A stretch of DNA of 64,000 nucleotides from JAFDWR01 sp038216655 (GCA_038216655.1 JBBQPZ010000013.1:31637-95636), one strand, 5' to 3'. Positions 41,938 through 51,317 are shown, counted from the first letter of the stretch. The notes: generated by a model not told the origin, from the sequence alone. Numbers and translations are program-made.

Positions 41938-43158
41938 CTTCCGTTCCGGGTCGCCGAGGCGGAAAGGGGAGACCTGGAGGTCGAAGTCGTAGGGGCGGTA
42001 GAGGAGGGGGTGGGCGTAGTCGTGGTGGGCAATCCACCGCAGCCGCTGCCGGATCTCCCTCAAGTTGGCATCTGCGTCGCCGAACCAGCCGTAGTCGGGG
42101 TACGGGCGATCGAAGCTCGCACTCGTCTTATCGCGTCGATAGCCTGCGATACACCGCAGGCAGTTACGTTCCGCAAGCCGCAAGAATCGCCGCGCGGCGA
42201 CCCAATCCCGATTGATCGCCGCCACCGCCGCCTGGCCCAAATTGACCGGGTAGTAACCGCCGGTCGATTTGTCTTCGATCCAATACTTGGGACCGTACTT
42301 CTTCGCAAAGTCCTGGTTCGCGAATTCGAACGCACGTCCACTCCAACGATAAGTGTCAGGCCACCACACTTTCCACGTCGCGGTCACCATCAGGGCCAAG
42401 GGTGATTCGGAGCCGTTCGAGGCCAGGCGGGTTTCTGCCTTTCCGAAGAAGGTGCCGACCTTGCTCAGACGATCGCCATCCAACCGGTAAAACGTGCTGA
42501 AGTTTGGATAGTTGTCCCCTCCGAGGAGCGAGTGGTACAGAAGAACGCCGGGTTGCTTCCCGAACCAAACCGGGACCATGTTCACCTCTTCGGCATCCGG
42601 CCAATCCGCGTCCACAATGGGTGCCAACCTAGAGGAGAGGGCCAGGGGCTGTCCAGCCGACCCCGTCAGCAAGATGAGTTCGACCTGGCTGAAGTGCGGG
42701 AATTTAAAGTCCTCCTCGGTCTTGCCTTCTCCGCCGGGAAAATAGTAGCCCGCGAGAACGAGCCAGCGATCCGCCTCGAGGCGAGCGACCTGGAGAACCT
42801 GCTGTTTGTCATGGAGCCAGATTTCCGACTGATGGGCGACGGTCAGGCGATCGTCGAGCGCCAGCGCCGCTTCCTTTGCGCCTCCCTTCCCATAAGCCTC
42901 GACCGCTCCATCGTACTTTCCTTCGAGCTCCAGTACGCGGCCCAAACTGGCCCATGCGCGCTTCGAGTTTGCCTCGGAAAGCTCCCCGCGATAACCCTCC
43001 TCAATGTCCTCTAGCTCATGCATTGGCCCCCCGCACCAATCGCTCCGGAGCGTCTGCAACCGATGGTCGAAAACGTCCAGACGCGAGTCTCGCGCTGACA
43101 GCAACAACCAAGCGATAAGGGGAGCGATAAGCACCAACATAGGGACGCGTTCCGGCAT
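41935..43158 (-). CDS. Hypothetical membrane-anchored protein, 407 residues
   Basis: A hydrophobic segment at about residues 7-21 (MLVLIAPLIAWLLLS) anchors or exports the protein. Residues 45-100 look like TPR-type helices (SKRAWASLGRVLELEGKYDG). The middle is a beta-rich domain with LVLAGYYFPGGEGKTEEDF and LLYHSLLGGDNYPNF, and the end returns to helices with two Cys (ERNCLRCIAGY). I recognise no family. Start codons at 43158 and 43140 are both possible. It is followed 45 nt upstream by another small membrane protein gene. Confidence 0.65.
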   Translation of the reverse strand: MPERVPMLVLIAPLIAWLLLSARDSRLDVFDHRLQTLRSDWCGGPMHELEDIEEGYRGELSEANSKRAWASLGRVLELEGKYDGAVEAYGKGGAKEAALALDDRLTVAHQSEIWLHDKQQVLQVARLEADRWLVLAGYYFPGGEGKTEEDFKFPHFSQVELILLTGSAGQPLALSSRLAPIVDADWPDAEEVNMVPVWFGKQPGVLLYHSLLGGDNYPNFSTFYRLDGDRLSKVGTFFGKAETRLASNGSESPLALMVTATWKVWWPDTYRWSGRAFEFANQDFAKKYGPKYWIEDKSTGGYYPVNLGQAAVAAINRDWVAARRFLRLAERNCLRCIAGYRRDKTSASFDRPYPDYGWFGDADANLREIRQRLRWIAHHDYAHPLLYRPYDFDLQVSPFRLGDPERK

Positions 43159-43203
43159 GGGAATGTATCCCGATCATGCCTCGACCCATGGCCACAAAGG
43201 AGG

Positions 43204-43539
43204 TCAGCCTCTCCGGCTCTTGACCCAACCTACGACGCCCGCCGTGAGCGCGAGCGTGCCCGTGAAGCCGAAAAGCGCGGTTGCTGCGGGCTTGCCGAGA
43301 ACTCGATAGATGAGACCGAGGACGGCTTGGACTCCCTCGGCACCGCGAGTTTGGGTCTCGATTGAGCTCCGGGAGTCGAGAAGCATGGCTACCGCGACGA
43401 GCACCAAGGCACCACCGAACAGAATCCAGACGATTGGGTTCAGCGGCTTGGCCGCCCCGGCCTTTAGCTCGGCCATCCGCTCGACTTTGGACTTACGAAC
43501 GGGCTTTCGTGGCGGTCTTGGGTTCGGAGTTTGGGCCAT
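43204..43539 (-). CDS. Small membrane protein with basic N-terminus
   Basis: The 111-residue protein has a Pro/Arg/Lys-rich cytoplasmic tail (PNPRPPRKPVRKSK) and two hydrophobic helices at about 35-52 (IVWILFGGALVLVAVAML) and 84-103 (TALFGFTGTLALTAGVVGWV). The start at 43539 (MAQTPNP) is preferred to the upstream Met at 43590. No family is recognised. Confidence 0.6.
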   Translation of the reverse strand: MAQTPNPRPPRKPVRKSKVERMAELKAGAAKPLNPIVWILFGGALVLVAVAMLLDSRSSIETQTRGAEGVQAVLGLIYRVLGKPAATALFGFTGTLALTAGVVGWVKSRRG

Positions 43540-43657
43540 AAGTGATTGTGAGTGGCACGGGGATGCGTGATCGCGCCAACAGCGCATCATACGACGGCCC
43601 GAGGATATCCGCCATCTTCCTACCCCAGCCCAGCGAACGCCGAGGCACCCGATCGAC

Positions 43658-44947
43658 CTACTGCTTCTTAGGCGGCATCACCGGTGGCAGGGGCTTGGCC
43701 ATCCCCGTCAACGCCGCGAAGGTGCCCGCAGGCAGGGCGTGATTCACGCTCGTGTACTTGTAGGTGAGCTCCTCGCGCATCGCGACCGCCCCGTGCTGAT
43801 CGATGATTGACGAGCGGACCGAGGCGAGCAGGCCGTCGCGATCCCGGACCAATGCATTGACCGTAACCCCAGCGCTCTTGATTTCAAGAATCTTCGCCGG
43901 AGAGTCGCCCAGCGCCAAATTCCCCGCCAGACGAACCAGAGCATCCGTAGTCAGCAAGGTCCCCATTGGATTGCGACCCTGCAAGAGCTGTAGCAGCATG
44001 GGTTGGGGCGCGACCCCGAGCTTGTCCAGCGCCGTCGGTACCCTGGACTTGGAAATCTTGCCTCGGTACAGCACGCCCTTTGCCCGGACGCTCAAGACGT
44101 TGCCCGCATAGATCCACTCGAACTCCGCCGCACGCTCCCGGAAGTTGCCGCCCGCGACCCAGAACTGTCCCATGCCGTCGCGACCGTTGTAATCCACTGC
44201 CGCCGATCCGAGGTCGCGATAGGCGAGTTCGCTTCGGTGAGCCAGGCTCTTAGCCTGGGCATCCGCATAGCGAGGGGGCGTGGCGCGGGCGGTGAGTGCT
44301 TCGACCAAGTGCAGCCCGGCGATCGCCGGAGGGGCGAGCTTGGCGGGCGCGGCAGAGTAGGTGTACTTCCAATCCAGCAGGCTTCCAGGACTCTGCAGGG
44401 TTACACGTCGCAGAAGCATATCCTTGGCCCCGAGGTCGATAGTGATCGTCGCCGACTTGATCGAGCGGAATAGCTCAATCACGCCCGGCTTATCGACGAT
44501 TCGGAAGTCGCTCAGATTCCGGAAATTCGCATAGAAGGAGTTGAGCTCGTTCGGGTTCAAGATCGCCCCGACCGCGTCGCCGTACGCTCCCGCGGAGGCG
44601 GCGAACCGCTCGGCAAGGGGCAGCGCGCCCGGGAACGGGAACTTGCGGGTGGTGTATTCGCCTTCGACCTGATCGACGGCGATCACCCGCTGCCCGGACA
44701 GCGAGTAGAGCTTGCGCGACGCCGCTTGATTCCGCTGCGCGGGTTCGGCTACGGTAAGACGCAACTCGTCCGGGCGAATGAACTGCAGATGCGCCTGACT
44801 TCGCGCCGAGGTCGTTCGCAGGGTCGTCACGATCCCAATCGACACGTCCACTCGCTTGAGCTTCGCGTGCGCCGCCACGCTGGCATCGAGCAGCACGGGC
44901 ACGGAGCGAGGCGGAGCGAGGAGCAGAAGCGCGGTGAGCAGGGCCAC
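43658..44947 (-). CDS. LolA-like / DUF2092-like exported protein with two repeats
   Basis: This is a 429-residue protein. A short hydrophobic start (MALLTALLLLAPP) suggests export. Two halves of about 200 residues share a LolA-type beta pattern: the first has LYSLSGQRVIAVDQVEGEYT and ends WKYTYS, the second has EFEWIYAGNVLSVRAKGVLY and ends LTYKYTSVNHALPAGTF. LolA-type folds carry lipids or lipoproteins. The start is GTG at 44947, 16 nt after the permease gene, so it is the last gene of the ABC operon. Its link to the transporter is unexplained. Confidence 0.6.
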   Translation of the reverse strand: MALLTALLLLAPPRSVPVLLDASVAAHAKLKRVDVSIGIVTTLRTTSARSQAHLQFIRPDELRLTVAEPAQRNQAASRKLYSLSGQRVIAVDQVEGEYTTRKFPFPGALPLAERFAASAGAYGDAVGAILNPNELNSFYANFRNLSDFRIVDKPGVIELFRSIKSATITIDLGAKDMLLRRVTLQSPGSLLDWKYTYSAAPAKLAPPAIAGLHLVEALTARATPPRYADAQAKSLAHRSELAYRDLGSAAVDYNGRDGMGQFWVAGGNFRERAAEFEWIYAGNVLSVRAKGVLYRGKISKSRVPTALDKLGVAPQPMLLQLLQGRNPMGTLLTTDALVRLAGNLALGDSPAKILEIKSAGVTVNALVRDRDGLLASVRSSIIDQHGAVAMREELTYKYTSVNHALPAGTFAALTGMAKPLPPVMPPKKQ

Positions 44948-44963
44948 CCCGAAAAGGTACCTC

Positions 44964-45854
44964 CTACGCCTTGCCCAAGCCCGCGGGCGGCCGACTTCGG
45001 CCCAGGAATCCCGCCAACGCGATCACAGTCACCACGTACGGCAGCGACTGCCAGAACTGCGACGGCACGATGACCCCGAAGATCTTCATGCCCTGGCAGA
45101 TCACCTGCAGCGCATCGAACACCGCGAATGCGAGCGCGGCCAACAATGCGGGAATCGGACGCCAACCTCCAAGAATCAGTGCGGCCAAGCCGATGAAGCC
45201 GCTGCCTGAGGTCATCCCCTCGGTGAACCGGCCCGAGTTGCTCACGAACAGCGTGCCCGCCACGCCCGTGAAGACGCCGGTCGCGAGCAGCGACATGAAC
45301 CGGATCTGGCGCGGCTGGACGCCGATCAGACGGGCTTTGTCCGGATCGTTGCCGACCGCGGTGAGCCGCAACCCGCCCCGGGTCCGGCGAGCGTACCAGG
45401 CCAAGCCGAAGGGCAGCACCATCGCAAGAACGACGTAGGGGCTGAGGTGAAAGATGTAGTCCTTGGTGAGGTGGATCGCCCAGGTCGGCGCGACGGGCAG
45501 CGTGCCACCGTCGCCCTGCATGTACTTCACCACGATGAATCCGGTGCCGCCTGCCGCAAGCACGTTGATCGCCATGCCCGAGATGATCTGGTCGACCTTA
45601 TAGACCTGGGTGATCAGGTAGTGAACCAGGCTCAAGGCGGTGGAGGCTCCGATCGCTGCGAGCAGGGCGATGACCGCGCTGTGCGAGGCGAACCCGACTA
45701 GCGCGTAGACGCATGCCCCGGTCAGCATCTTCCCTTCCAGAGCGATGTTCATTACGCCGCTGCGCTCGCTCGACCAGCCGCCCATCGCCGCTAGCGCGTA
45801 AGGCGAAGCCCGCATGATCGACTCCGCGAGCAGAACCAGGATTGTACTAATCAT
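44964..45854 (-). CDS. Nucleoside-type ABC transporter permease (NupQ/YufQ-like)
   Basis: This is a 296-residue integral membrane protein with about eight helices, of the branched-chain/BPD_transp_2 family. GWSSERSGVMNIALEGKMLT and LRLTAVGNDPDKARLIGV are characteristic of the second permease of BMP/nucleoside importers. It pairs with the preceding permease, with an 8-nt overlap. It lies at the inner membrane. Confidence 0.88.
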   Translation of the reverse strand: MISTILVLLAESIMRASPYALAAMGGWSSERSGVMNIALEGKMLTGACVYALVGFASHSAVIALLAAIGASTALSLVHYLITQVYKVDQIISGMAINVLAAGGTGFIVVKYMQGDGGTLPVAPTWAIHLTKDYIFHLSPYVVLAMVLPFGLAWYARRTRGGLRLTAVGNDPDKARLIGVQPRQIRFMSLLATGVFTGVAGTLFVSNSGRFTEGMTSGSGFIGLAALILGGWRPIPALLAALAFAVFDALQVICQGMKIFGVIVPSQFWQSLPYVVTVIALAGFLGRSRPPAGLGKA

Positions 45855-46848
45855 GGGCCTTCACCTTCCGATACCGGATCGCCGCGGTGACCAGAATCAG
45901 GAGACCGAGCACGATGTAGGTCATCCCTTTGGGCACGCCGCTGATGCTGATGAACGTCCCGCCCTTGCTCAGCATGCCGAAGAAGAACGCCGCCGGGACG
46001 AGCATGAGCGGCGACCCCGCCGAGAGCAGCGCTACGCCGAGAGCGTCGAACCCGTAGCCGGGGGAGTAGTGCTCGTAAAACTGGTGGGTGAATGCGAGCA
46101 CTTGGAACGCTCCCGCCAATCCGCCGATCGCCCCGGAGGCCGCCATTGCCCGGACGATGACGCGTTTGGCGTTGACGCCGGCGAACTCGGCCGCGGTCGG
46201 GTTCGCCCCGGCTGCCTGAAGCTCGTATCCGGCGACCGTCCTCTTGAGCCACCAACCTAGGGCGACGACGATCAGAACGCCGATCAGCAAGGCCGAGCTG
46301 ACGCGCCAGACTTCGGTGTGCAGGATGTCGGGGAGGTAGGATCCGGGCTTGAGCTCCTCCGACATTGGCGCGTCCGCCTTGGCCGCCATCAGGGGACCCG
46401 AGACGAGGTAACCGGTCAGGAGTACGGCGACGTTGTTGAGCATGATCGTCGTGATCACCTCGTGCCCGCCCTTGTACGCCTTGATCAAGCCTGCGGGAAG
46501 CGCCCAGAGCGCCCCCGCCGCGATCGCTGCGAGGACCGCGAGCACCGTCCCGAAGAATCCCGGCACTTTCAGCGCCACCGCCGCCGCCGCACAAGCGCCG
46601 ACCGTGAACTGGCCGTCGATACCGATGTTGAACAGCCCGGCGCGCAACGCCAGGAACACGCCTGCCCCGAGGATGAGCAGCGGCGTCATCTCCTGCAGCG
46701 TGCCGCCGAGGGCGTCGAGGGAGCCGACGCTCCCGAGAATAAAGTCCTTCAGAGTCTGAGCGGGAGGTGCGCCGGTGAGCAGGAGCGCACCGAGTAGCAC
46801 GACCACACAGCCGATGATCAGTGCGGCGAGTCGAAGGCCGTGTTTCAT
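45847..46848 (-). CDS. Nucleoside-type ABC transporter permease (NupP/YufP-like)
   Basis: This is a 333-residue protein with about nine membrane helices. FLALRAGLFNIGIDGQFTVG and YELQAAGANPTAAEFAGVNA mark the first permease of nucleoside or BMP-type importers. Its ATG overlaps the TGA of the ATPase gene (ATGA), so translation is coupled. It forms a heterodimer with the next permease by family analogy. Confidence 0.88.
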   Translation of the reverse strand: MKHGLRLAALIIGCVVVLLGALLLTGAPPAQTLKDFILGSVGSLDALGGTLQEMTPLLILGAGVFLALRAGLFNIGIDGQFTVGACAAAAVALKVPGFFGTVLAVLAAIAAGALWALPAGLIKAYKGGHEVITTIMLNNVAVLLTGYLVSGPLMAAKADAPMSEELKPGSYLPDILHTEVWRVSSALLIGVLIVVALGWWLKRTVAGYELQAAGANPTAAEFAGVNAKRVIVRAMAASGAIGGLAGAFQVLAFTHQFYEHYSPGYGFDALGVALLSAGSPLMLVPAAFFFGMLSKGGTFISISGVPKGMTYIVLGLLILVTAAIRYRKVKAHD

Positions 46849-48344
46849 ACCGCGCCCACCATCAGCCGCCCGATCGCCTCGCGGTCCATCGCCTTGTCTG
46901 GCGCGGGCTCGGAGAGCACGCCGCGGTTCATCACCACGATCCGGTCGCAGTGTTCGAGCAGTTCGTCGAGATCGAAGCTCACGACGAGCGCGGCCGCACC
47001 GTTCTTACAAGCTTCACGTAAGCCTGCGTAGACGTGCTCGGTGGCGTTGAGGTCAAGGCCGCGGGCGGGCTGGAAGGCTAGGATAAACTTCGGCGAAAGC
47101 TCCATTGCACGGGCCGCGACAAAGCGCTGCTGGTTGCCACCCGAGAGGCTCCCCATCGGGTGGCTGAGCCCGCCGTGCTTGGTGCTGAATTTTGCTGCGA
47201 TCGTCCCCGCTTCGGCTCGGCGGGCCGCGCTGTCCACGATCGCGCCGCGGGCGAAGGGGGCGAGGCGTTGGAGTCCCAGTGCCGCGTTCTGCTCGAGCGT
47301 CCAGTCCTCGACCACCGCCTCGGAGTGGCGATCCTCAGGAATCACCCTTAAGCCCCTCTGCAAGCGATCCGCAGGGGTTGTACCGGAAACATCCACGCCG
47401 TGCAGTTCCAAGGACCCGCTGGACAGGCGAGTCACGCCGACCAAGGCGTGGAACAGCTCGCGCTGGCCGCTCCCGTCCACTCCCGCGATCCCGACCAGCT
47501 CGCCCTCACGCAGGCTAAATCCCACGGACTTCAGTGCCTGCTCCCCCCGAGCGCCGCTCACCACCAAGTCTCTCGCCGCCAGGACAACCCGAGAACCGAG
47601 CTCATAGGACCGCTGAGCGGGCAAGACCACATCGCCGCCCACGATCATCCGCGCCAACTCCGGCGAGGTCGTCTCGCCCACTTCCTTCTCGTCGACTCGC
47701 TTCCCTGCCCGCAGGACGGTCACGCGGCGGCAATAGTCCATCACCTCGGGGAGGCGGTGGGTCACCAGGATCACCGTCGCGCCCTCGTTTACGAGCTGCC
47801 CAAGGCTCCCGAATAGCGCCTCGCCGTCGGCGGGAGACAGCATGGCGGTGGGTTCGTCGAGGATCATGATCCTCGCGTTGCGCCAGAGGAGCTTGAGGAT
47901 CTCGAGCTTCTGCGCCGCGCCGGGACTCAGGGTGGCGGCGTCGCGACGCCAGTCGAACGAGAAGCCCATCTTTCGAGCGAGCGTCTCGGCCCTTTCCTCG
48001 GCGGCGCGAAGGTCGATGACAACGCCGCCTTCCGCTCCGAGGATCAGGTTTTGCAGGCAGGTCAACTCGGGAATGATCCCGTAGTGCTGGCTAACCATGC
48101 CGATCCCCGCCGCGATCGCCTCGGCGGATCGGTGGAACCGGACCGATTTCCCTTCGACCTCGATCGTCCCAGCATCAGCCGACATCGCCCCGTAGAGGGC
48201 GCGCATCAGGGTGGTTTTGCCCGCGCCGTTCTCCCCGACGACGGCGTGGATCGTGCCCGTCTCAACGTGCAGATCGACGGCGTCGAGGGCTTGGACGTCG
48301 CCAAAGCGTTTGGAGACGCCGTCCATTCGAACTGCCCAGCTCAT
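46845..48344 (-). CDS. Nucleoside-type ABC transporter ATP-binding protein (NupO/YufO-like)
   Basis: This is a 499-residue double ATPase. The first domain has Walker A GENGAGKTT and Walker B IMILDEPTAMLSP, but its signature reads LSPGAAQKLEI, which is unusual (LSVGxQQRVEI is normal). The second domain has a degenerate P-loop GVDGSGQRE and signature LSGGNQQRFVAAR, as is common in sugar/nucleoside importers. The start overlaps the dehydrogenase stop by 4 nt. No BMP-type solute-binding protein is in the operon. Confidence 0.88.
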   Translation of the reverse strand: MSWAVRMDGVSKRFGDVQALDAVDLHVETGTIHAVVGENGAGKTTLMRALYGAMSADAGTIEVEGKSVRFHRSAEAIAAGIGMVSQHYGIIPELTCLQNLILGAEGGVVIDLRAAEERAETLARKMGFSFDWRRDAATLSPGAAQKLEILKLLWRNARIMILDEPTAMLSPADGEALFGSLGQLVNEGATVILVTHRLPEVMDYCRRVTVLRAGKRVDEKEVGETTSPELARMIVGGDVVLPAQRSYELGSRVVLAARDLVVSGARGEQALKSVGFSLREGELVGIAGVDGSGQRELFHALVGVTRLSSGSLELHGVDVSGTTPADRLQRGLRVIPEDRHSEAVVEDWTLEQNAALGLQRLAPFARGAIVDSAARRAEAGTIAAKFSTKHGGLSHPMGSLSGGNQQRFVAARAMELSPKFILAFQPARGLDLNATEHVYAGLREACKNGAAALVVSFDLDELLEHCDRIVVMNRGVLSEPAPDKAMDREAIGRLMVGAV

Positions 48345-49213
48345 CCTTCGGCGTGCATCCCCAACATGGCTTCATAGAGCGCGACCGTCGTATCGCCGCC
48401 GCGCCCGAGTTCGTCCAGTGTAGCCAGAAGTCGGTCCACGAGCAAGGTGCCGGGGATCGCCGCGTCGATCCCTTCCGCTGCATCGCGGCAGTAGGCGAAG
48501 TCCTTTCGCTGATTCGCGATGCTGAAGCCAGGGGTCCAATCGCCGGCGAGAATCTTGGGTCCGTAATTCTCGAACGACCAGCTTCCCGCCGCGCCGCCAC
48601 CGATCAGCTCGCGCGCCTGGGCGATATCGAGTCCCGCCTTGTGGGCGAAGCTGAGGCACTCGCAAAGGGCGAGGGTTGCCCCACCGACCGCGATCTGGTT
48701 GGCCATCTTCATCATCTGGCCCGCGCCGGATTCGCCGACCCGCTCGGCGCGCTTGGTGTACGGCTTGATCGCCTCGATCGCCTCCAGGACGTCGGCCTCG
48801 GGTCCTCCGCAGAAAATCGTAAGCTGACCCCGCTGGGCACCCATCGAGCCACCGGTGATCGGGGCGTCGACGAACCGGAATCCACGTTCGGTGAGGTTCT
48901 TGGCGATTTCCACCGCCGCCTGCGGGGCGATCGTCGAATGGTCGATGAACAGGGTGCCGAGCTTGGCGGTTTGGGTGAGCTCGGCGAGGCAGGCTTTGAC
49001 GTCCTCGCTGCGAGTGACACATAGGATGACGATTTCGCAGGCGGATGCCAAATCGGACAATGATGCCGCAATCGTCGCGCCCCTTTCGGCGAGCGGCTCA
49101 GACTTGCTCGCGGTGCGGTTCCAGACCACCAGCTCCCCTGTCGAAGCCAGAAGGTGCCCGGCCATCGGCCCGCCCATTACGCCCAAACCGACGAATCCCA
49201 TCCGTATGCTCAT
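48341..49213 (-). CDS. 3-hydroxyisobutyrate dehydrogenase family NAD(P)-dependent dehydrogenase
   Basis: This is a 290-residue protein. The N-terminal Rossmann motif is GFVGLGVMGGPMAGHL, the substrate motif is FVDAPITGGSMGAQRGQL, and the catalytic Lys is in GAGQMMKMANQI. The family reduces or oxidises beta-hydroxyacids such as hydroxyisobutyrate or tartronate semialdehyde. The start at 49213 matches the family N-terminus. As first gene of the operon it shares a transcript with the ABC importer, which may hint at the imported substrate's fate. Confidence 0.9.
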   Translation of the reverse strand: MSIRMGFVGLGVMGGPMAGHLLASTGELVVWNRTASKSEPLAERGATIAASLSDLASACEIVILCVTRSEDVKACLAELTQTAKLGTLFIDHSTIAPQAAVEIAKNLTERGFRFVDAPITGGSMGAQRGQLTIFCGGPEADVLEAIEAIKPYTKRAERVGESGAGQMMKMANQIAVGGATLALCECLSFAHKAGLDIAQARELIGGGAAGSWSFENYGPKILAGDWTPGFSIANQRKDFAYCRDAAEGIDAAIPGTLLVDRLLATLDELGRGGDTTVALYEAMLGMHAEG

Positions 49214-49369
49214 TTCCGGTGGGAGCGTACCGCTTGCGCTCTCATCGCGTTGAACCTGGTTTTCGCAATGTTTTTGTACTGCTCGAAGGATTAACACCTT
49301 TTGGTTAATTTGTCTTAATATGACTTCACCAGCATCCGGCAGCAATGCCAGTTAGCAGGGAGGAATATT

Positions 49370-50233
49370 TTGAAGCGTTCTGCTTTTACTTTGATTGAAC
49401 TACTCGTCGTGATCGCGATCATCGCGATCCTCGCCGCCATTCTGTTCCCCGTCTTCGCGCAGGCCAAGGAAGCCGCCAAGAAGACGAGCGACTTGTCGAA
49501 CTCGAAGCAAGTCACTCTCAGCACTCTGATCTACTCAACCGACGCCGACGACTTCGTTGTCCCGGTTAATGGTTGTGACTGGGGAGGCCCCGTCTACGGG
49601 ACGATCAATTGCCCGACCTATCCTGAACTTGCCATGCCTTACACGAAGAACTGGCAGATCCATCGCTCCCCTGGCGATGGAAAGGGTGAGGAAGTCTACG
49701 GCCTCATGCCGGACGACTCGGGTCCCTGCACAGCCACCGACAAGGGCAAGTGCTACGGCTGGCGCAGCAACTACGGAATCAACTTCCTGAATCTCAGCAT
49801 CCCGGAGTATGTCATCGGCGGCCCTTACGGACGACCGAAGTCGATTAGCCTTTCCGCCGCAGGCTCCCCCGCCAACACAATCTTCACGGTCAACAGCATC
49901 TGGGATCGCACCGCTCAGGGATCCCCGAAGGGCGGCGGCAACTGGGCTGTCAATTGTCCGTGTTCCATGAATGCCGACGGCTCAAACGCCTTCGACGCTC
50001 AGTATTACTACTACCTGGCGACGTCTAATGGCTCCCTCTGGGATTACACCAACAACACTTCGGCGACGCAGTTCGGATACACCTATCCGTTCTTTACGAG
50101 TCACACGGTCATCAATACGAGCTTCCTTGACGGGCACTCGAAGGGACAACGCATTGGCGATCTCGTCAAGGGCTGCAACCCGATCACGGAGCGGATCACG
50201 GATCCAAACATCTACCAATGGGACCTAAAGTAG
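49370..50233 (+). CDS. Type II secretion/type IV-like pseudopilin (DUF1559-like)
   Basis: This is a 287-residue protein. The N-terminus is a class III leader: MKRSAFTLIELLVVIAIIAI with Phe/Thr after a short basic leader and Glu at position 5 of the mature protein, cut by a prepilin peptidase. FPVFAQAKEAAKKT follows, a pattern typical of Armatimonadota. The C-terminal NTSFLDGHSKGQRIGDL resembles the DUF1559 end. The start is TTG at 49370 with GGGAGG 7 nt upstream. It overlaps the next lipoprotein gene by 16 nt. Confidence 0.92.
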   Translation: MKRSAFTLIELLVVIAIIAILAAILFPVFAQAKEAAKKTSDLSNSKQVTLSTLIYSTDADDFVVPVNGCDWGGPVYGTINCPTYPELAMPYTKNWQIHRSPGDGKGEEVYGLMPDDSGPCTATDKGKCYGWRSNYGINFLNLSIPEYVIGGPYGRPKSISLSAAGSPANTIFTVNSIWDRTAQGSPKGGGNWAVNCPCSMNADGSNAFDAQYYYYLATSNGSLWDYTNNTSATQFGYTYPFFTSHTVINTSFLDGHSKGQRIGDLVKGCNPITERITDPNIYQWDLK

Positions 50234-50451
50234 CTCTCATCGGTTTAGTGGGGCTGGCCCTGGCTGGCTGTTCGGGTTCGGGGTCTACGAGCACAAACGA
50301 TGCCGTAGCGGACATCAATAAGAGCATGTCTCACGAAGGTGGCAACGTGAAACCGAACATCCAGCGGCTCCCGCCGGGGGTTCCGAATGTCGGTGGCAAG
50401 CAACCGCCTGGAAACAGCAGCGGGAAATTCAAGCTACAGGGCGGAGGTTAG
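50218..50451 (+). CDS. Small lipoprotein coupled to the pseudopilin
   Basis: This is a 77-residue protein. The lipobox LALAGC gives acceptor Cys18, followed by Ser/Gly. The rest is unstructured and rich in Pro, Gly, Asn and Lys. Its ATG lies inside the end of the pseudopilin gene, in another frame, so translation is probably coupled. A strong terminator follows. Confidence 0.7.
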   Translation: MGPKVALIGLVGLALAGCSGSGSTSTNDAVADINKSMSHEGGNVKPNIQRLPPGVPNVGGKQPPGNSSGKFKLQGGG

Positions 50452-50467
50452 CCTCCACAGGCACGAA

Positions 50468-50503
50468 GAGCCGCCGGTCAATTTGACCGGTGGCTCTTTT
50501 TTT
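50468..50503 (+). terminator. Intrinsic terminator of the pseudopilin-lipoprotein pair
   Basis: GAGCCGCCGGTCAA and TTGACCGGTGGCTC form a 14-bp stem with one G-T pair, followed by TTTTTTT. Confidence 0.85.
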
Positions 50504-50642
50504 GTCTGATAGAACCGGAGATGGCTTCCCGAGACCTGCAGAGATAGGCATTATGATGTTGCAATTAGGTATTTATTCCGAGCATGTGATTGATTTGCGG
50601 GGATTCTTGCTTTTCGTAGTACTGTATAAGTGAGGTAATTCC

Positions 50643-51311
50643 ATGAAACCTCTCTCCTGGCTTCGACATGGTGGACTCTCAGTCCTCTTAGTTGGCGCAA
50701 CGGCTCTGCCGTGCTACTCAGACACTCTAGTTGCTTCATTTTCGGATGGAACTTTTGTGCAGCAAACTACCGGACCATGGCAAACTACAATCATAACAAC
50801 GACAAGCCAATGCACTATTGTGTCATCGGGATATTCTACAGGTGGTAACCCAAACGACTATCGAGACGATAACCTATATTTTGCCACCAGCCCAAAATCC
50901 TACAGTTCACGGGGGCTCGTCATCTGTTTGGATTCGAATGCTACATACACGCCAAACCCGTCGAACACATTCTCGCAGCTGGTGATCTCGTTTGACGAGC
51001 GCCAGATTGCGGGTCCAGCTGGACATTCAATGTGTTTGGAGCAAGACGGCAAGATCTTCGTTGGACCGAGTCCTCTGAGTGCGTGGACGGCCGGGGTTTG
51101 GATAAGTGGCAGCGTTGGCGGTGTGCAGGCCAGCGCGTTCAATGAGATTGACACGACGACGCTAATTAAGAACACAAGTTCACACCCAGACCTACAGGCC
51201 GGGAACACCGTCACATTCGGATATTGTCAATACGGGGTGCACAACGGACCTTCCGTTACGTCAGGTAGGTTTGACATCGACAATTGGGGCGTTGACGTCT
51301 ACATTCACTAG
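50643..51311 (+). CDS. Secreted hypothetical protein, 222 residues
   Basis: A signal peptide covers about residues 1-26 (LSVLLVGATALPCYS). The mature part is rich in Ser, Thr, Asn and Gly with alternating polar and hydrophobic residues, suggesting a beta-sandwich (SNTFSQLVISFDERQIAGPA, SGRFDIDNWGVDVYIH). There is no PEP-CTERM tail and no known family. GAGG lies 7 nt before the ATG. The gene is clearly AT-richer than its neighbours, which suggests transfer. It is convergent with hisD. Confidence 0.65.
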   Translation: MKPLSWLRHGGLSVLLVGATALPCYSDTLVASFSDGTFVQQTTGPWQTTIITTTSQCTIVSSGYSTGGNPNDYRDDNLYFATSPKSYSSRGLVICLDSNATYTPNPSNTFSQLVISFDERQIAGPAGHSMCLEQDGKIFVGPSPLSAWTAGVWISGSVGGVQASAFNEIDTTTLIKNTSSHPDLQAGNTVTFGYCQYGVHNGPSVTSGRFDIDNWGVDVYIH

Positions 51312-51317
51312 CTTCCC

